From an uncultured Anaerolineae bacterium (GTDB lineage Bacteria; Chloroflexota; Anaerolineae; CG2-30-64-16), in the NCBI GenBank assembly GCA_937124585.1, contig CAKZKT010000124.1, positions 10,001-53,117 on the forward strand: DNA of 43,117 nt. Direction: 5' to 3'. The first letter of the stretch is position 1, and each line of letters begins with the position of its first letter. The notes under the pieces are model-generated. The model saw only the letters and a program-made list of their open reading frames with translations. It did no database searches and had not been told where the DNA came from. This document shows positions 13,222 through 19,956 of this stretch, piece after piece. A program made the position numbers and the translations under genes.

Positions 13222-13749
13222 GTGAGCACAACTACCGCCGCGAAAAGTACTCGCGTCAATGAAATGATCCGCGTACGTGAAGTGCGCGTCATAGACGAAG
13301 AAGGCCAGCAGCTCGGCATCATGCCCACCTACGAGGCGCTGCGACTCGCTCAAGAGCGTGGCCTCGACCTGGTCGAAGTAGCGCCCAATGCCGTGCCGCC
13401 GGTCTGTCGGCTTCTGGACTTCGGCAAGTTCCAGTACGAACGGCAAAAGCGAGAACGTGAGGCGCGCCGGGCGCAAAAAATCATCGAGGTCAAAGAAATC
13501 CGGCTGCGGCCCCGAACGGGCGAGCACGACCTGGATGTAAAAGTCCGTCAGACGCTCGCCTTTCTCGAAGAAGGTGCCAAAGTCCGGGTCACCGTGCGCT
13601 TTCGCGGTCGGGAGATCACACATCCGGAGATCGCGCGCGATCAACTGGCGGAATTCGCCCAGAAGGTCGGCGACGCGGCCATCATCGAGCAACAGCCGGC
13701 GATGGAAGGCTCCAACCTCTTCATGGTGTTGAGCCCGAGCAAAAAGTAA
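13222..13749 (+). CDS. infC: Translation initiation factor IF-3
   Basis: Binds the 30S subunit and proofreads initiation. The 175-aa product shows the N-domain (RVNEMIRVREVRVIDEEGQQLGIM, quoted in part as EVRVIDEEGQQLGIM), a basic linker (FQYERQKREREARRAQK) and the C-domain (KEIRLRPRTGEHDLDVKV, then RVTVRFRGREITHPE). GTG at 13222 with GAAAGAGG just upstream is the start that gives a complete N-domain. Unusual initiation codons are typical of infC because the factor represses its own translation. It is followed by rpmI and rplT in the normal order. Confidence 0.94.
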   Translation: MSTTTAAKSTRVNEMIRVREVRVIDEEGQQLGIMPTYEALRLAQERGLDLVEVAPNAVPPVCRLLDFGKFQYERQKREREARRAQKIIEVKEIRLRPRTGEHDLDVKVRQTLAFLEEGAKVRVTVRFRGREITHPEIARDQLAEFAQKVGDAAIIEQQPAMEGSNLFMVLSPSKK

Positions 13750-13782
13750 GCCAGCAGAGCAATGCTTTGCTGGGCTTGTGCC

Positions 13783-13824
13783 AGACGTAAAGCGTAGAGG
13801 CGTCACGGCTCACGCTTTACGTCT
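13783..13824 (+). terminator. Long hairpin between infC and rpmI (attenuator or processing site)
   Basis: Perfect 13-bp arms AGACGTAAAGCGT (13783-13795) and ACGCTTTACGTCT (13812-13824) with a 16-nt loop, followed by CATTTTG. It ends 23 bp before the rpmI start. The interrupted T-run makes it a weak terminator at best. It may tune expression of the ribosomal protein genes. Confidence 0.6.
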
Positions 13825-13847
13825 CATTTTGTGTAGGAGGGGTTACC

Positions 13848-14051
13848 GTGCCCAAGATCAAGACGCACAAGGCAACGGCGAAACGGTTCCGCCGCACCGG
13901 CACCGGCAAACTGGTGCGCCGGCATCAGGGACGCGGCCACCTGCGCCGCAACAAGTCGGCGCGGACGCTGATCGCCTATCGCAAGACCAAAGTCGTCGAA
14001 GCGCCGGCCGCCGAGAAGATCGTTTCTCGTCTGGCGCCCTATCTGGAATAG
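13848..14051 (+). CDS. rpmI: 50S ribosomal protein L35
   Basis: A 67-aa basic protein beginning MPKIKTHKATAKRFRRTGTG and continuing KLVRRHQGRGHLRRNK, the standard L35 sequence pattern. The start codon is GTG, with TAGGAGGGG upstream. It lies between infC and rplT as in most bacteria. The residues RHQGRGHLRRNKSAR replace the more usual KRAFTSHLLT-type stretch only mildly. The product assembles into the large ribosomal subunit. Confidence 0.95.
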   Translation: MPKIKTHKATAKRFRRTGTGKLVRRHQGRGHLRRNKSARTLIAYRKTKVVEAPAAEKIVSRLAPYLE

Positions 14052-14129
14052 CGCCCAATCCATCGGGTCTGTCACCGCTGCGCACGACTCGTCATCGCCG
14101 CGGATAAGCCCGAAGGATCTTAACCGAAA

Positions 14130-14168
14130 AATGGCCACCACGAAGTGCCGGCCGTGCCGGCCGCCATT
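14130..14168 (+). promoter_or_regulatory. Possible hairpin next to the rplT ribosome-binding site
   Basis: AATGGC (14130-14135) can pair with GCCATT (14163-14168), with an internal GCCGG/CCGGC stem. It ends two bases before the AAAGGAG ribosome-binding site of rplT. It is a candidate autoregulatory structure, supported only by complementarity and position. Confidence 0.35.
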
Positions 14169-14182
14169 GAAAGGAGCATGAC

Positions 14183-14533
14183 ATGCCACGGTCTAAAGGC
14201 GGGGTCGTCCTCCGCCGTCGTCACAACAAGGCTCTGAAGTTCACCAAAGGACAGCGGATGTCGCGGCATCTGCTGTGGCATCGCGCCAACGAGGCGATGC
14301 TGAAATCGCTGTTCTACGCCACACGCGATCGGCGCCAGCGCAAACGCGACCTGCGCGGGCTCTGGATCACTCGCATCAACGCAGCGGCCCGACAGAACAG
14401 CATCACCTACAGCCGGCTGATGCACGCCCTCAAGCAGGCCGACATCCGGCTCGACCGCAAGATCCTGGCCGATCTGGCCGTGCGCGATGCGCAGGCTTTC
14501 GCCCGCATCGTCGAAGCAGCCCGATCCGCCTGA
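14183..14533 (+). CDS. rplT: 50S ribosomal protein L20
   Basis: A 116-aa ribosomal protein, recognised by [36 protein letters not shown] and [16 protein letters not shown]. The N-terminal 30 residues ([20 protein letters not shown], then [20 protein letters not shown]) are more divergent from the usual MPRVKRG...KGYRGARSRLYR pattern. The ATG at 14183 follows AAAGGAG. In many bacteria L20 represses its own operon by binding the leader RNA. Structured segments lie upstream of infC, rpmI and rplT here. A strong terminator follows. Confidence 0.94.
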   Translation: MPRSKGGVVLRRRHNKALKFTKGQRMSRHLLWHRANEAMLKSLFYATRDRRQRKRDLRGLWITRINAAARQNSITYSRLMHALKQADIRLDRKILADLAVRDAQAFARIVEAARSA

Positions 14534-14560
14534 TCACATTCGACTGAGCGCCAGCGCCAG

Positions 14561-14591
14561 GAGAGTGGGGACCTCCCCGCTCTCTTTTTTT
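14561..14591 (+). terminator. Rho-independent terminator of infC-rpmI-rplT
   Basis: GAGAGTGGGGA (14561-14571) pairs with TCCCCGCTCTC (14574-14584), with one T-G pair and a two-base loop gap, followed by seven T. This is a textbook terminator. Confidence 0.9.
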
Positions 14592-14605
14592 GCCCTGTAG
14601 AAGGA

Positions 14606-14634
14606 TTGCGCAGAAGCTCAACCTGGTGTATCAT
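14606..14634 (+). promoter_or_regulatory. Promoter candidate for the PIN-TRAM gene
   Basis: TTGCGC (14606-14611), 17 nt, TATCAT (14629-14634). It would give a leader of about 185 nt before the ATG at 14826. That leader carries a perfect AAAGGAGGT (14748-14756) with no usable start codon at normal spacing, so it is otherwise unexplained. Confidence 0.4.
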
Positions 14635-14825
14635 AAAGCTGTAAAATCAGTTGGGCGCGTTCAAACCCGGTTGAACGTAGTCCCCCAGGTGCCCATACGC
14701 GGACGGCGGTTCGGGCGCGATCACGAAAAACCCGAAGGGTCTGGAGCAAAGGAGGTAATCGCGACAAACAAGGCTGCAGCAAATTCAAATTGCAAATGAC
14801 GATATCATAGAAAAGAGACAAACCC

Positions 14826-15893
14826 ATGAGTGCCAATGCCGTTTCTCGTATTCTCGGACTTATCATCTTCGCGATCATCGGCTGGCTCATCGGGACGATC
14901 TGGGCAGGCACCGCACAACTGACCGCGGAGACGCTGCGCATCATTTTGCCGCTGTCGGTCGTGGGAGGCATCATCGGCGCGCTGATCGCGCCCTGGATCA
15001 TTCTGCGTCCGGCGGGCTGGCTGCGCCGCAGCGTGCGCGAGCTCACCCTGAGTCAGATCCTGGCAGCCACGATCGGCCTGGTCATCGGCCTGCTGATCGC
15101 CGCGCTCGTCTCGATCCCTCTGTCGTCGCTGCCGTATCCTTTCGGCAATCTGTTGCCGACCCTGGCCGCGCTCATCCTGGGTTATCTCGGCGTCACGGTG
15201 ATGCTGCTGCGCCAGCAGGACATCTTCAGCCTCTTTCGCCGGCGCGGCGCCGCATTGCACAGCAACGTAGCCCTGGATGCCGCCGGCACCGAGCCGCAGA
15301 ACGATGTCGTCCTGCTTGACACCAGCGTCATCATTGACGGCCGCATCGCCGATATCATCACCACCGGTTTCATTCGCACGCCAGTGTGGGTGCCGCGGTT
15401 CGTGCTGAACGAACTGCAACACGTGGCCGACTCCTCCGACACCCTGCGCCGCAATCGCGGCCGCCGCGGCCTGGAGATGCTCAATCGGATGCAGAAAGAA
15501 GCGCCGGTGCCGGTGCGCATCGTGGACATGGAGATCGAGGGCGCCCGCCAGGTAGACGCCAAACTGGTGCAGCTGGCCCGCCAGCTCAACTGTCCGATCA
15601 TCACCAACGACTACAACCTGAACCGCGTGGCGGGCCTGCAGGGCGTTGTGGTGCTGAACGTCAACGAGCTGAGCAACGCCGTCAAGGCGGTTGTGCTGCC
15701 GGGCGAAACGCTGACCATTCGAGTCATCCAAGAAGGCAAAGAAGCCGGCCAGGGTGTCGGCTACCTGGACGACGGCACCATGGTCGTGGTGGAGAACGGT
15801 CGGCGCTACATAGACAACGAGATCGAGGTGGCGGTGACCAAAGTTTTGCAAACCAACGCCGGCCGCATGATCTTTGCGGCGCCGGTACGCTGA
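14826..15893 (+). CDS. Membrane-anchored PIN/TRAM-domain protein (YacL-like)
   Basis: A 355-aa protein with four predicted transmembrane helices in the first 135 residues (LGLIIFAIIGWLIGTIW, IILPLSVVGGIIGALIA, AATIGLVIGLLIAALVS, LPTLAALILGYLGVTVM). A cytoplasmic PIN nuclease domain follows (VVLLDTSVIIDGRIADI; CPIITNDYNLNRVA supplies further acidic residues), with a C-terminal TRAM domain (about 285-350). This layout matches B. subtilis YacL. PIN domains cleave RNA with bound metal, but the physiological substrate of the YacL group is not known to me. The ATG at 14826 has only a weak AAGAGA upstream. The cytidylate-kinase-like gene follows after 11 bp, suggesting cotranscription. Confidence 0.9.
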   Translation: MSANAVSRILGLIIFAIIGWLIGTIWAGTAQLTAETLRIILPLSVVGGIIGALIAPWIILRPAGWLRRSVRELTLSQILAATIGLVIGLLIAALVSIPLSSLPYPFGNLLPTLAALILGYLGVTVMLLRQQDIFSLFRRRGAALHSNVALDAAGTEPQNDVVLLDTSVIIDGRIADIITTGFIRTPVWVPRFVLNELQHVADSSDTLRRNRGRRGLEMLNRMQKEAPVPVRIVDMEIEGARQVDAKLVQLARQLNCPIITNDYNLNRVAGLQGVVVLNVNELSNAVKAVVLPGETLTIRVIQEGKEAGQGVGYLDDGTMVVVENGRRYIDNEIEVAVTKVLQTNAGRMIFAAPVR

Positions 15894-15904
15894 GGCCCTG
15901 GCCC

Positions 15905-16579
15905 ATGCTCATCACCCTGTCGCGCCAACTGGGCAGCCTGGGAGACGAGATCGCCGGTCGCGTGGCCGTCGCGCTCGACCTGCTGCTGGTGGACCGCGAG
16001 TTCATTCGCCTGGAGGCGCTGCGCGCCGGCATCACGCCGGACATCCTGGACCGCCTGATGTACGAGGAGCAGCGCAGCTTGGCCGCCGAGGTCGTCGAAT
16101 CATTGAGCAGCGCCTCCCGGCAGGTCGGTGGCACGCGCGCTGCAGCGCCTGGATCCAATCCGCTGAGCAACGTCTTCGCGCCGATCATGCAGTTACCGAG
16201 CGTGGGCCTGGAAGAGGGCGCCAGGGCCATCGCCGCCATCATCGTCGCTGTGGCCGCACGCGACCGCGCGCTTTTCCTCGGCCAGGGCAGCCAGATCCTG
16301 CTGCGCGATCGGCCGCTGACGCTCCACGTCCAGGTAGTGGCGCCGCTGGAGTTACGCGTGGCACGCGTGGCAGAACGCGAACACCTGAGCAGGCCAGCCG
16401 CCCTGCGCCGCGTGCGGCTCAGCGATGCCGCACGCGGCGACTACCTGGCGCGCTATCATGCCGCCAACTGGCTCGATCCGTTGCTCTACCATCTGGTCAT
16501 CAACACCGGCCTCTGTTCGGTGGCCGACAGCGTCGCGGTGATCGTGGAGGCTGCCCGTCGCCTCGAACACACAGTCTAG
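15905..16579 (+). CDS. Cytidylate-kinase-like family protein
   Basis: A 224-aa protein of the Cytidylate_kin2 type, judged from the N-terminus [20 protein letters not shown] and the later [19 protein letters not shown] and [19 protein letters not shown] segments. These correspond to the P-loop, LID-like and C-terminal parts of nucleoside monophosphate kinases. The P-loop-like stretch reads GSLGDEIA where the family usually has a GSGGREIA-type sequence, so nucleotide binding may be altered. True cytidylate kinase is probably encoded elsewhere. It lies 11 bp after the PIN-TRAM gene. The substrate is unknown. A small hairpin (GTTGC/GCAAC, 16586-16603) separates it from cysS. Confidence 0.8.
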   Translation: MLITLSRQLGSLGDEIAGRVAVALDLLLVDREFIRLEALRAGITPDILDRLMYEEQRSLAAEVVESLSSASRQVGGTRAAAPGSNPLSNVFAPIMQLPSVGLEEGARAIAAIIVAVAARDRALFLGQGSQILLRDRPLTLHVQVVAPLELRVARVAEREHLSRPAALRRVRLSDAARGDYLARYHAANWLDPLLYHLVINTGLCSVADSVAVIVEAARRLEHTV

Positions 16580-16649
16580 CCCAAAGTTGCTTTCGCCAGC
16601 AACGTTATCGCCGATTTCACCGTACTGCCATATTTCGAGAGGATTAGCC

Positions 16650-18047
16650 ATGTCGCTGGTTGTGTACAACACCCTCACGCGCGAATACGAACCTTTTGTC
16701 ACCGTCGAACCGGGCAAAGTGCGCATGTACGTCTGCGGGCCGACGGTTTACGACGAAGCCCACGTCGGGCATGCCATGTCCTCCATCGTGTTTGACTTCA
16801 TCCGACGCTACCTGGAGTACAAAGGCTACGAAGTGCGCCACGTCATGAACTTCACCGATGTGGACGATAAGATCATCCAGCGTGCCCGTCGCACCGGCGA
16901 GGATCCGGCCGCCATTGCCGCCCGCTATGCGGAGAAGTATCAGAAGCAAATGGAGCAGCTGAACGTGCTGCGGCCAACCGTGTTGCCGCGCGTCTCGCAG
17001 ACCATCCCGGAGATCATCCAAATGGTGGCCGACCTGATCGAAAAGGGCCACGCCTATGTTACGCCGGCCGGCGATGTCTATTTTCGCGTGCGCACCGATC
17101 CGGACTACGGCAAGCTCTCCCGGCGGCGGCTCGAAGCGGCCGTTTCGGGTACGCGCGTGGCTACCAGCGAGGAAAAAGAAGACGAAGGCGATTTCGCCCT
17201 GTGGAAGGCCGCCAAACCCGGCGAGCCGAGCTGGGACAGCCCGTGGGGCAAGGGACGGCCCGGCTGGCACATCGAATGCTCGGCCATGAGCCTGCACCAC
17301 CTGGGCGACCAGATTGACATCCACGGCGGCGGCAACGACCTGATCTTCCCCCATCACGAGAACGAGATCGCCCAGACCGAATGCTACACCGGCAAGCCGT
17401 TCGCCCGCTACTGGCTGCACAACGGCATGTTGCAGCTTAAAGGCGAGAAGATGTCGAAGAGCCTGGGCAACCTGGTGACGATTGACGAGTTTCTGTCCCG
17501 ACACAGCGCCGATGTCCTGCGCGTGGTGATCGCCGGCAGCGGCTATCGCAAGCCCCTGGCCTTCAACGACGACGTCGTCGCGGACGGCGAACGCGCGGTC
17601 GAGCGCCTGCGCGGCGCCCTCCGCCCGCCCACGGGCAACCTCGTCAGCGGCCCGGCCGTGGACGCGCTAGCCAGCCAGACCGCGAAAGCTCGCGCCGACT
17701 TCGAAGCGGCCATGGACAACGACTTCAACACCGCCGGCGCGCTGGCCGCGCTCTTCGAGCTGGTGCGGGCAATCAACAGCGCGCGCGATGCAGGCGTGGG
17801 CGGCCAGCCCTTCGCCGAAGCACAGGCCACCTTCCGACAGCTGAGCAGCGTGCTCGGCCTGCAGCTGACGGCCCCGCGCGGAGAGGGGCAGTCCATTGCG
17901 CCCTTCGTGGATCTGCTGCTTGCCGTCCGGCAGGACCTGCGCAAGGCCAAACAGTGGGCGCTGGCCGATAAGATCCGGGATGAGCTGAAGGCGCTAGGCG
18001 TCATCGTGGAGGACACCCCGCAGGGCAGCACCTGGCGCCTGCAATAA
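16650..18047 (+). CDS. cysS: Cysteinyl-tRNA synthetase
   Basis: Charges tRNA-Cys; class I enzyme of 465 aa, normal length. The zinc ligand C29 lies in [17 protein letters not shown], with the HIGH-type signature HVGH at residues 38-41. Further zinc ligands are in HIECSAMS and HHENEIAQ, and the KMSKS loop reads EKMSKSLGN. The ATG at 16650 follows CGAGAGGA. The Cys supply makes this gene a thematic neighbour of the thiol-redox genes at 9-10.7 kb, but that is probably coincidence. rlmB follows after 15 bp, a common pairing. Confidence 0.96.
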   Translation: MSLVVYNTLTREYEPFVTVEPGKVRMYVCGPTVYDEAHVGHAMSSIVFDFIRRYLEYKGYEVRHVMNFTDVDDKIIQRARRTGEDPAAIAARYAEKYQKQMEQLNVLRPTVLPRVSQTIPEIIQMVADLIEKGHAYVTPAGDVYFRVRTDPDYGKLSRRRLEAAVSGTRVATSEEKEDEGDFALWKAAKPGEPSWDSPWGKGRPGWHIECSAMSLHHLGDQIDIHGGGNDLIFPHHENEIAQTECYTGKPFARYWLHNGMLQLKGEKMSKSLGNLVTIDEFLSRHSADVLRVVIAGSGYRKPLAFNDDVVADGERAVERLRGALRPPTGNLVSGPAVDALASQTAKARADFEAAMDNDFNTAGALAALFELVRAINSARDAGVGGQPFAEAQATFRQLSSVLGLQLTAPRGEGQSIAPFVDLLLAVRQDLRKAKQWALADKIRDELKALGVIVEDTPQGSTWRLQ

Positions 18048-18062
18048 AGCCGGGATATTGCA

Positions 18063-18914
18063 ATGGCCCGCCAGAATGCCGACAGACCCATTGCCGCCCC
18101 GCGCGCGATCGAGACCCTCTACGGCCGTCATGCCGTGCTCGAGGCGCTGCGCGCCGGCCGCCGCCACATCCGCCGCGTGCTCATCGGCCAGGGCGTGAAA
18201 CAGCAGGCCGACATCGTGCGCGAGATCATCGCGGCGGCCCGGCAGGCCGGCTGCCCGGTCAGCGAGGTCAGCCGCAGCGTTCTGGATGGGCTCGGCAATG
18301 TGAATCACCAGGGCCTCGCCGCCGAGGTGGGGCCCTACCCCTACGTCGCGCTGGATGAGGCGATCAGCGGGCCGGCGCCGGCGCTCTGTCTGGTGCTGGA
18401 TCACCTGCAGGATGTGCAAAACGTGGGCACGCTGCTGCGCACGGCCGAGGCAATGGCCGTCACGGGCGTCATCCTGCCCGGCCAGCGCGCGGCGGGCATC
18501 ACCCCGGCCGTCGTCAACGCCTCGGCTGGCGCGGTCGAGCACCTCCGCATTGCCCAGGTGACCAACCTGGTGCAGGCGCTGGCCCAGCTCAAACGCGCCG
18601 GATTCTGGATCGTCGGCCTGGACGCGTCGCCGGAGGCGATGCCGCTGGCCGAAGCCGATCTGACGGGGCCATTGGCTCTCGTCGTGGGCGCGGAAGGTGC
18701 CGGGCTGAGCCGGCTGGTGCGCAAAACGTGCGACTGGCTGGTCGCCATTCCGATGTACGGCCGGGTCGCGTCGCTCAACGCGGCGATAGCAGGCTCGGTG
18801 GTGCTCGTGGCGGCGCAGGCGGCCCGACGAAGCAACCTTGCCCGCACGCCGCACACCACATTTTCATCTGCCATCCCGCCGGGAGGCTCTGCGCCGGTGT
18901 CGCACCCGCCATGA
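18063..18914 (+). CDS. rlmB: SpoU/TrmH-family rRNA 2'-O-methyltransferase (RlmB-like)
   Basis: A 283-aa SPOUT methyltransferase. An N-terminal substrate-binding domain (YGRHAVLEALRAGRRHIRRV) is followed by the knotted catalytic domain with LVLDHLQDVQNVGTLLRTAE, LALVVGAEGAGLSR and IPMYGRVASLNAAIAGSV, the three signature motifs. The G2251 specificity in 23S rRNA is by family analogy. Beyond the last motif the protein has an unusual tail of about 30 residues rich in Ser, Pro and Thr (ARTPHTTFSSAIPPGG), which most homologues lack. It is cotranscribed with cysS. Confidence 0.92.
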   Translation: MARQNADRPIAAPRAIETLYGRHAVLEALRAGRRHIRRVLIGQGVKQQADIVREIIAAARQAGCPVSEVSRSVLDGLGNVNHQGLAAEVGPYPYVALDEAISGPAPALCLVLDHLQDVQNVGTLLRTAEAMAVTGVILPGQRAAGITPAVVNASAGAVEHLRIAQVTNLVQALAQLKRAGFWIVGLDASPEAMPLAEADLTGPLALVVGAEGAGLSRLVRKTCDWLVAIPMYGRVASLNAAIAGSVVLVAAQAARRSNLARTPHTTFSSAIPPGGSAPVSHPP

Positions 18915-18934
18915 ACACCTGTCCCGTCCAGATC

Positions 18935-19020
18935 ACATGTCCGTCTCGCAAGCCGCCGATGTGCAACCATCATCCCATCTGTCGCCGGCCGGCGGCTCGT
19001 ACGGCCCCCGACGGACATGT
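18935..19020. repeat. Widely spaced 11-bp inverted repeat between rlmB and cheR
   Basis: ACATGTCCGTC (18935-18945) and GACGGACATGT (19010-19020) are perfect complements separated by 64 bp that contain a GCCGGCCGGC core. A TCTTTTTT run lies about 14 bases beyond. It may form a branched terminator for cysS-rlmB or be an operator. The rest of this 195-bp gap holds the cheR promoter. Confidence 0.5.
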
Positions 19021-19074
19021 TTGTGCCGTATCGTCTTTTTTCTGCCCAAAAATCCTCGTCCACCCCAAAATGCC

Positions 19075-19103
19075 TTGTCGGAAATGCCAAAATCGTCTAT
19101 ACT
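19075..19103 (+). promoter_or_regulatory. Promoter of cheR predicting a leaderless mRNA
   Basis: TTGTCG (19075-19080), 17 nt, TATACT (19098-19103). The A of the ATG at 19110 is seven bases beyond the -10, the normal position of transcription start. No ribosome-binding site is possible. Confidence 0.7.
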
Positions 19104-19109
19104 ATAACT

Positions 19110-19952
19110 ATGGACCGGCTACTGGACGAACTCGTCAAAGCGATCGGCCAGGCGTGTGGCAGGGATATTTCTTGCCATGACGAGAAATTCCTGGCAAAAG
19201 CATTAGCGAAACGACTGGCCGAGCGTGACAACGAGAGCACAACCACCTATCTCGTCCGTCTGGCGAGAGATCATGTCGAGGCGGAGGCATTTTGTCGCTC
19301 GCTGATCGTGACCTGGAGCGAGTTCTTTCGCAATCCGCTCACCTGCGCACTCCTCGAAAAGATCGTCCTGCCGGGCCTGATCCAACACCAGCAGCGCACA
19401 GGGCGGCCGGCCATCCGTATCTGGTCGGCCGGTTGCGCGGCCGGAGAAGAAGCATATTCGATTGCCATCTTGCTTGACGAGCTGGCCGAGACGCTCGGCC
19501 GGCCGATTACGTACCATATCTTCGCCACCGATATCCTCGAAGCGGGGCTGGAAGCCGGCAGGCAGGGAATATATCGGCCGGAGGCCCTGCAGAACGTCCG
19601 CCTGCGCCACTGGCATCACTATTTCGAGCCATACGGAGACTCTTCCCGTGTCTGCGCCCGGCTGCGCAGCCAGGTGGACTTCTCCCATCACGATCTGCTG
19701 AGCCCGGACCGTCCCTGCCCTGCGGCCAGCATCTACGGTGACTTCGACCTGATCCTCTGCTGCAACGTCCTCCTCTACTATCGGGCCGATGTGCAGCGGG
19801 CGATCGTGGGCAGGTTGCGCACCTGTCTGGCCCCGGCGGGCTATCTCGTGACCGACGAGGCAGAACGGGCCATCCTCGAAAGGGACGGCAGCTTCACCCC
19901 GGTAATGCCGTCGGCGGTGATTTTCCAGCATACCTCGTCCAGGGAGAGATAA
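19110..19952 (+). CDS. CheR-type protein-glutamate methyltransferase
   Basis: A 280-aa SAM-dependent methyltransferase. It has the N-terminal helical CheR domain (residues 1-75), then the catalytic domain with TWSEFFRNPLTCALLEKIVL, the SAM motif RIWSAGCAAGEEAYSIAILL and FDLILCCNVLLYY. In chemotaxis CheR methylates receptor glutamates, but no receptor, CheB or CheA/CheW lies in the window. Instead it is four bases upstream of a membrane hybrid kinase whose periplasmic/HAMP part resembles a chemoreceptor, a plausible target. Translation appears leaderless. A scaffold or non-chemotaxis CheR role is the alternative. Confidence 0.9.
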   Translation: MDRLLDELVKAIGQACGRDISCHDEKFLAKALAKRLAERDNESTTTYLVRLARDHVEAEAFCRSLIVTWSEFFRNPLTCALLEKIVLPGLIQHQQRTGRPAIRIWSAGCAAGEEAYSIAILLDELAETLGRPITYHIFATDILEAGLEAGRQGIYRPEALQNVRLRHWHHYFEPYGDSSRVCARLRSQVDFSHHDLLSPDRPCPAASIYGDFDLILCCNVLLYYRADVQRAIVGRLRTCLAPAGYLVTDEAERAILERDGSFTPVMPSAVIFQHTSSRER

Positions 19953-19956
19953 GCCC

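Noticed and set aside
14590-14799. Possible 69-codon gene in the gap before the PIN-TRAM gene
   Set aside because: It overlaps the terminator and the promoter candidate, lacks a ribosome-binding site at its start, and its composition is unlike a protein. The internal AAAGGAGGT is reported separately.
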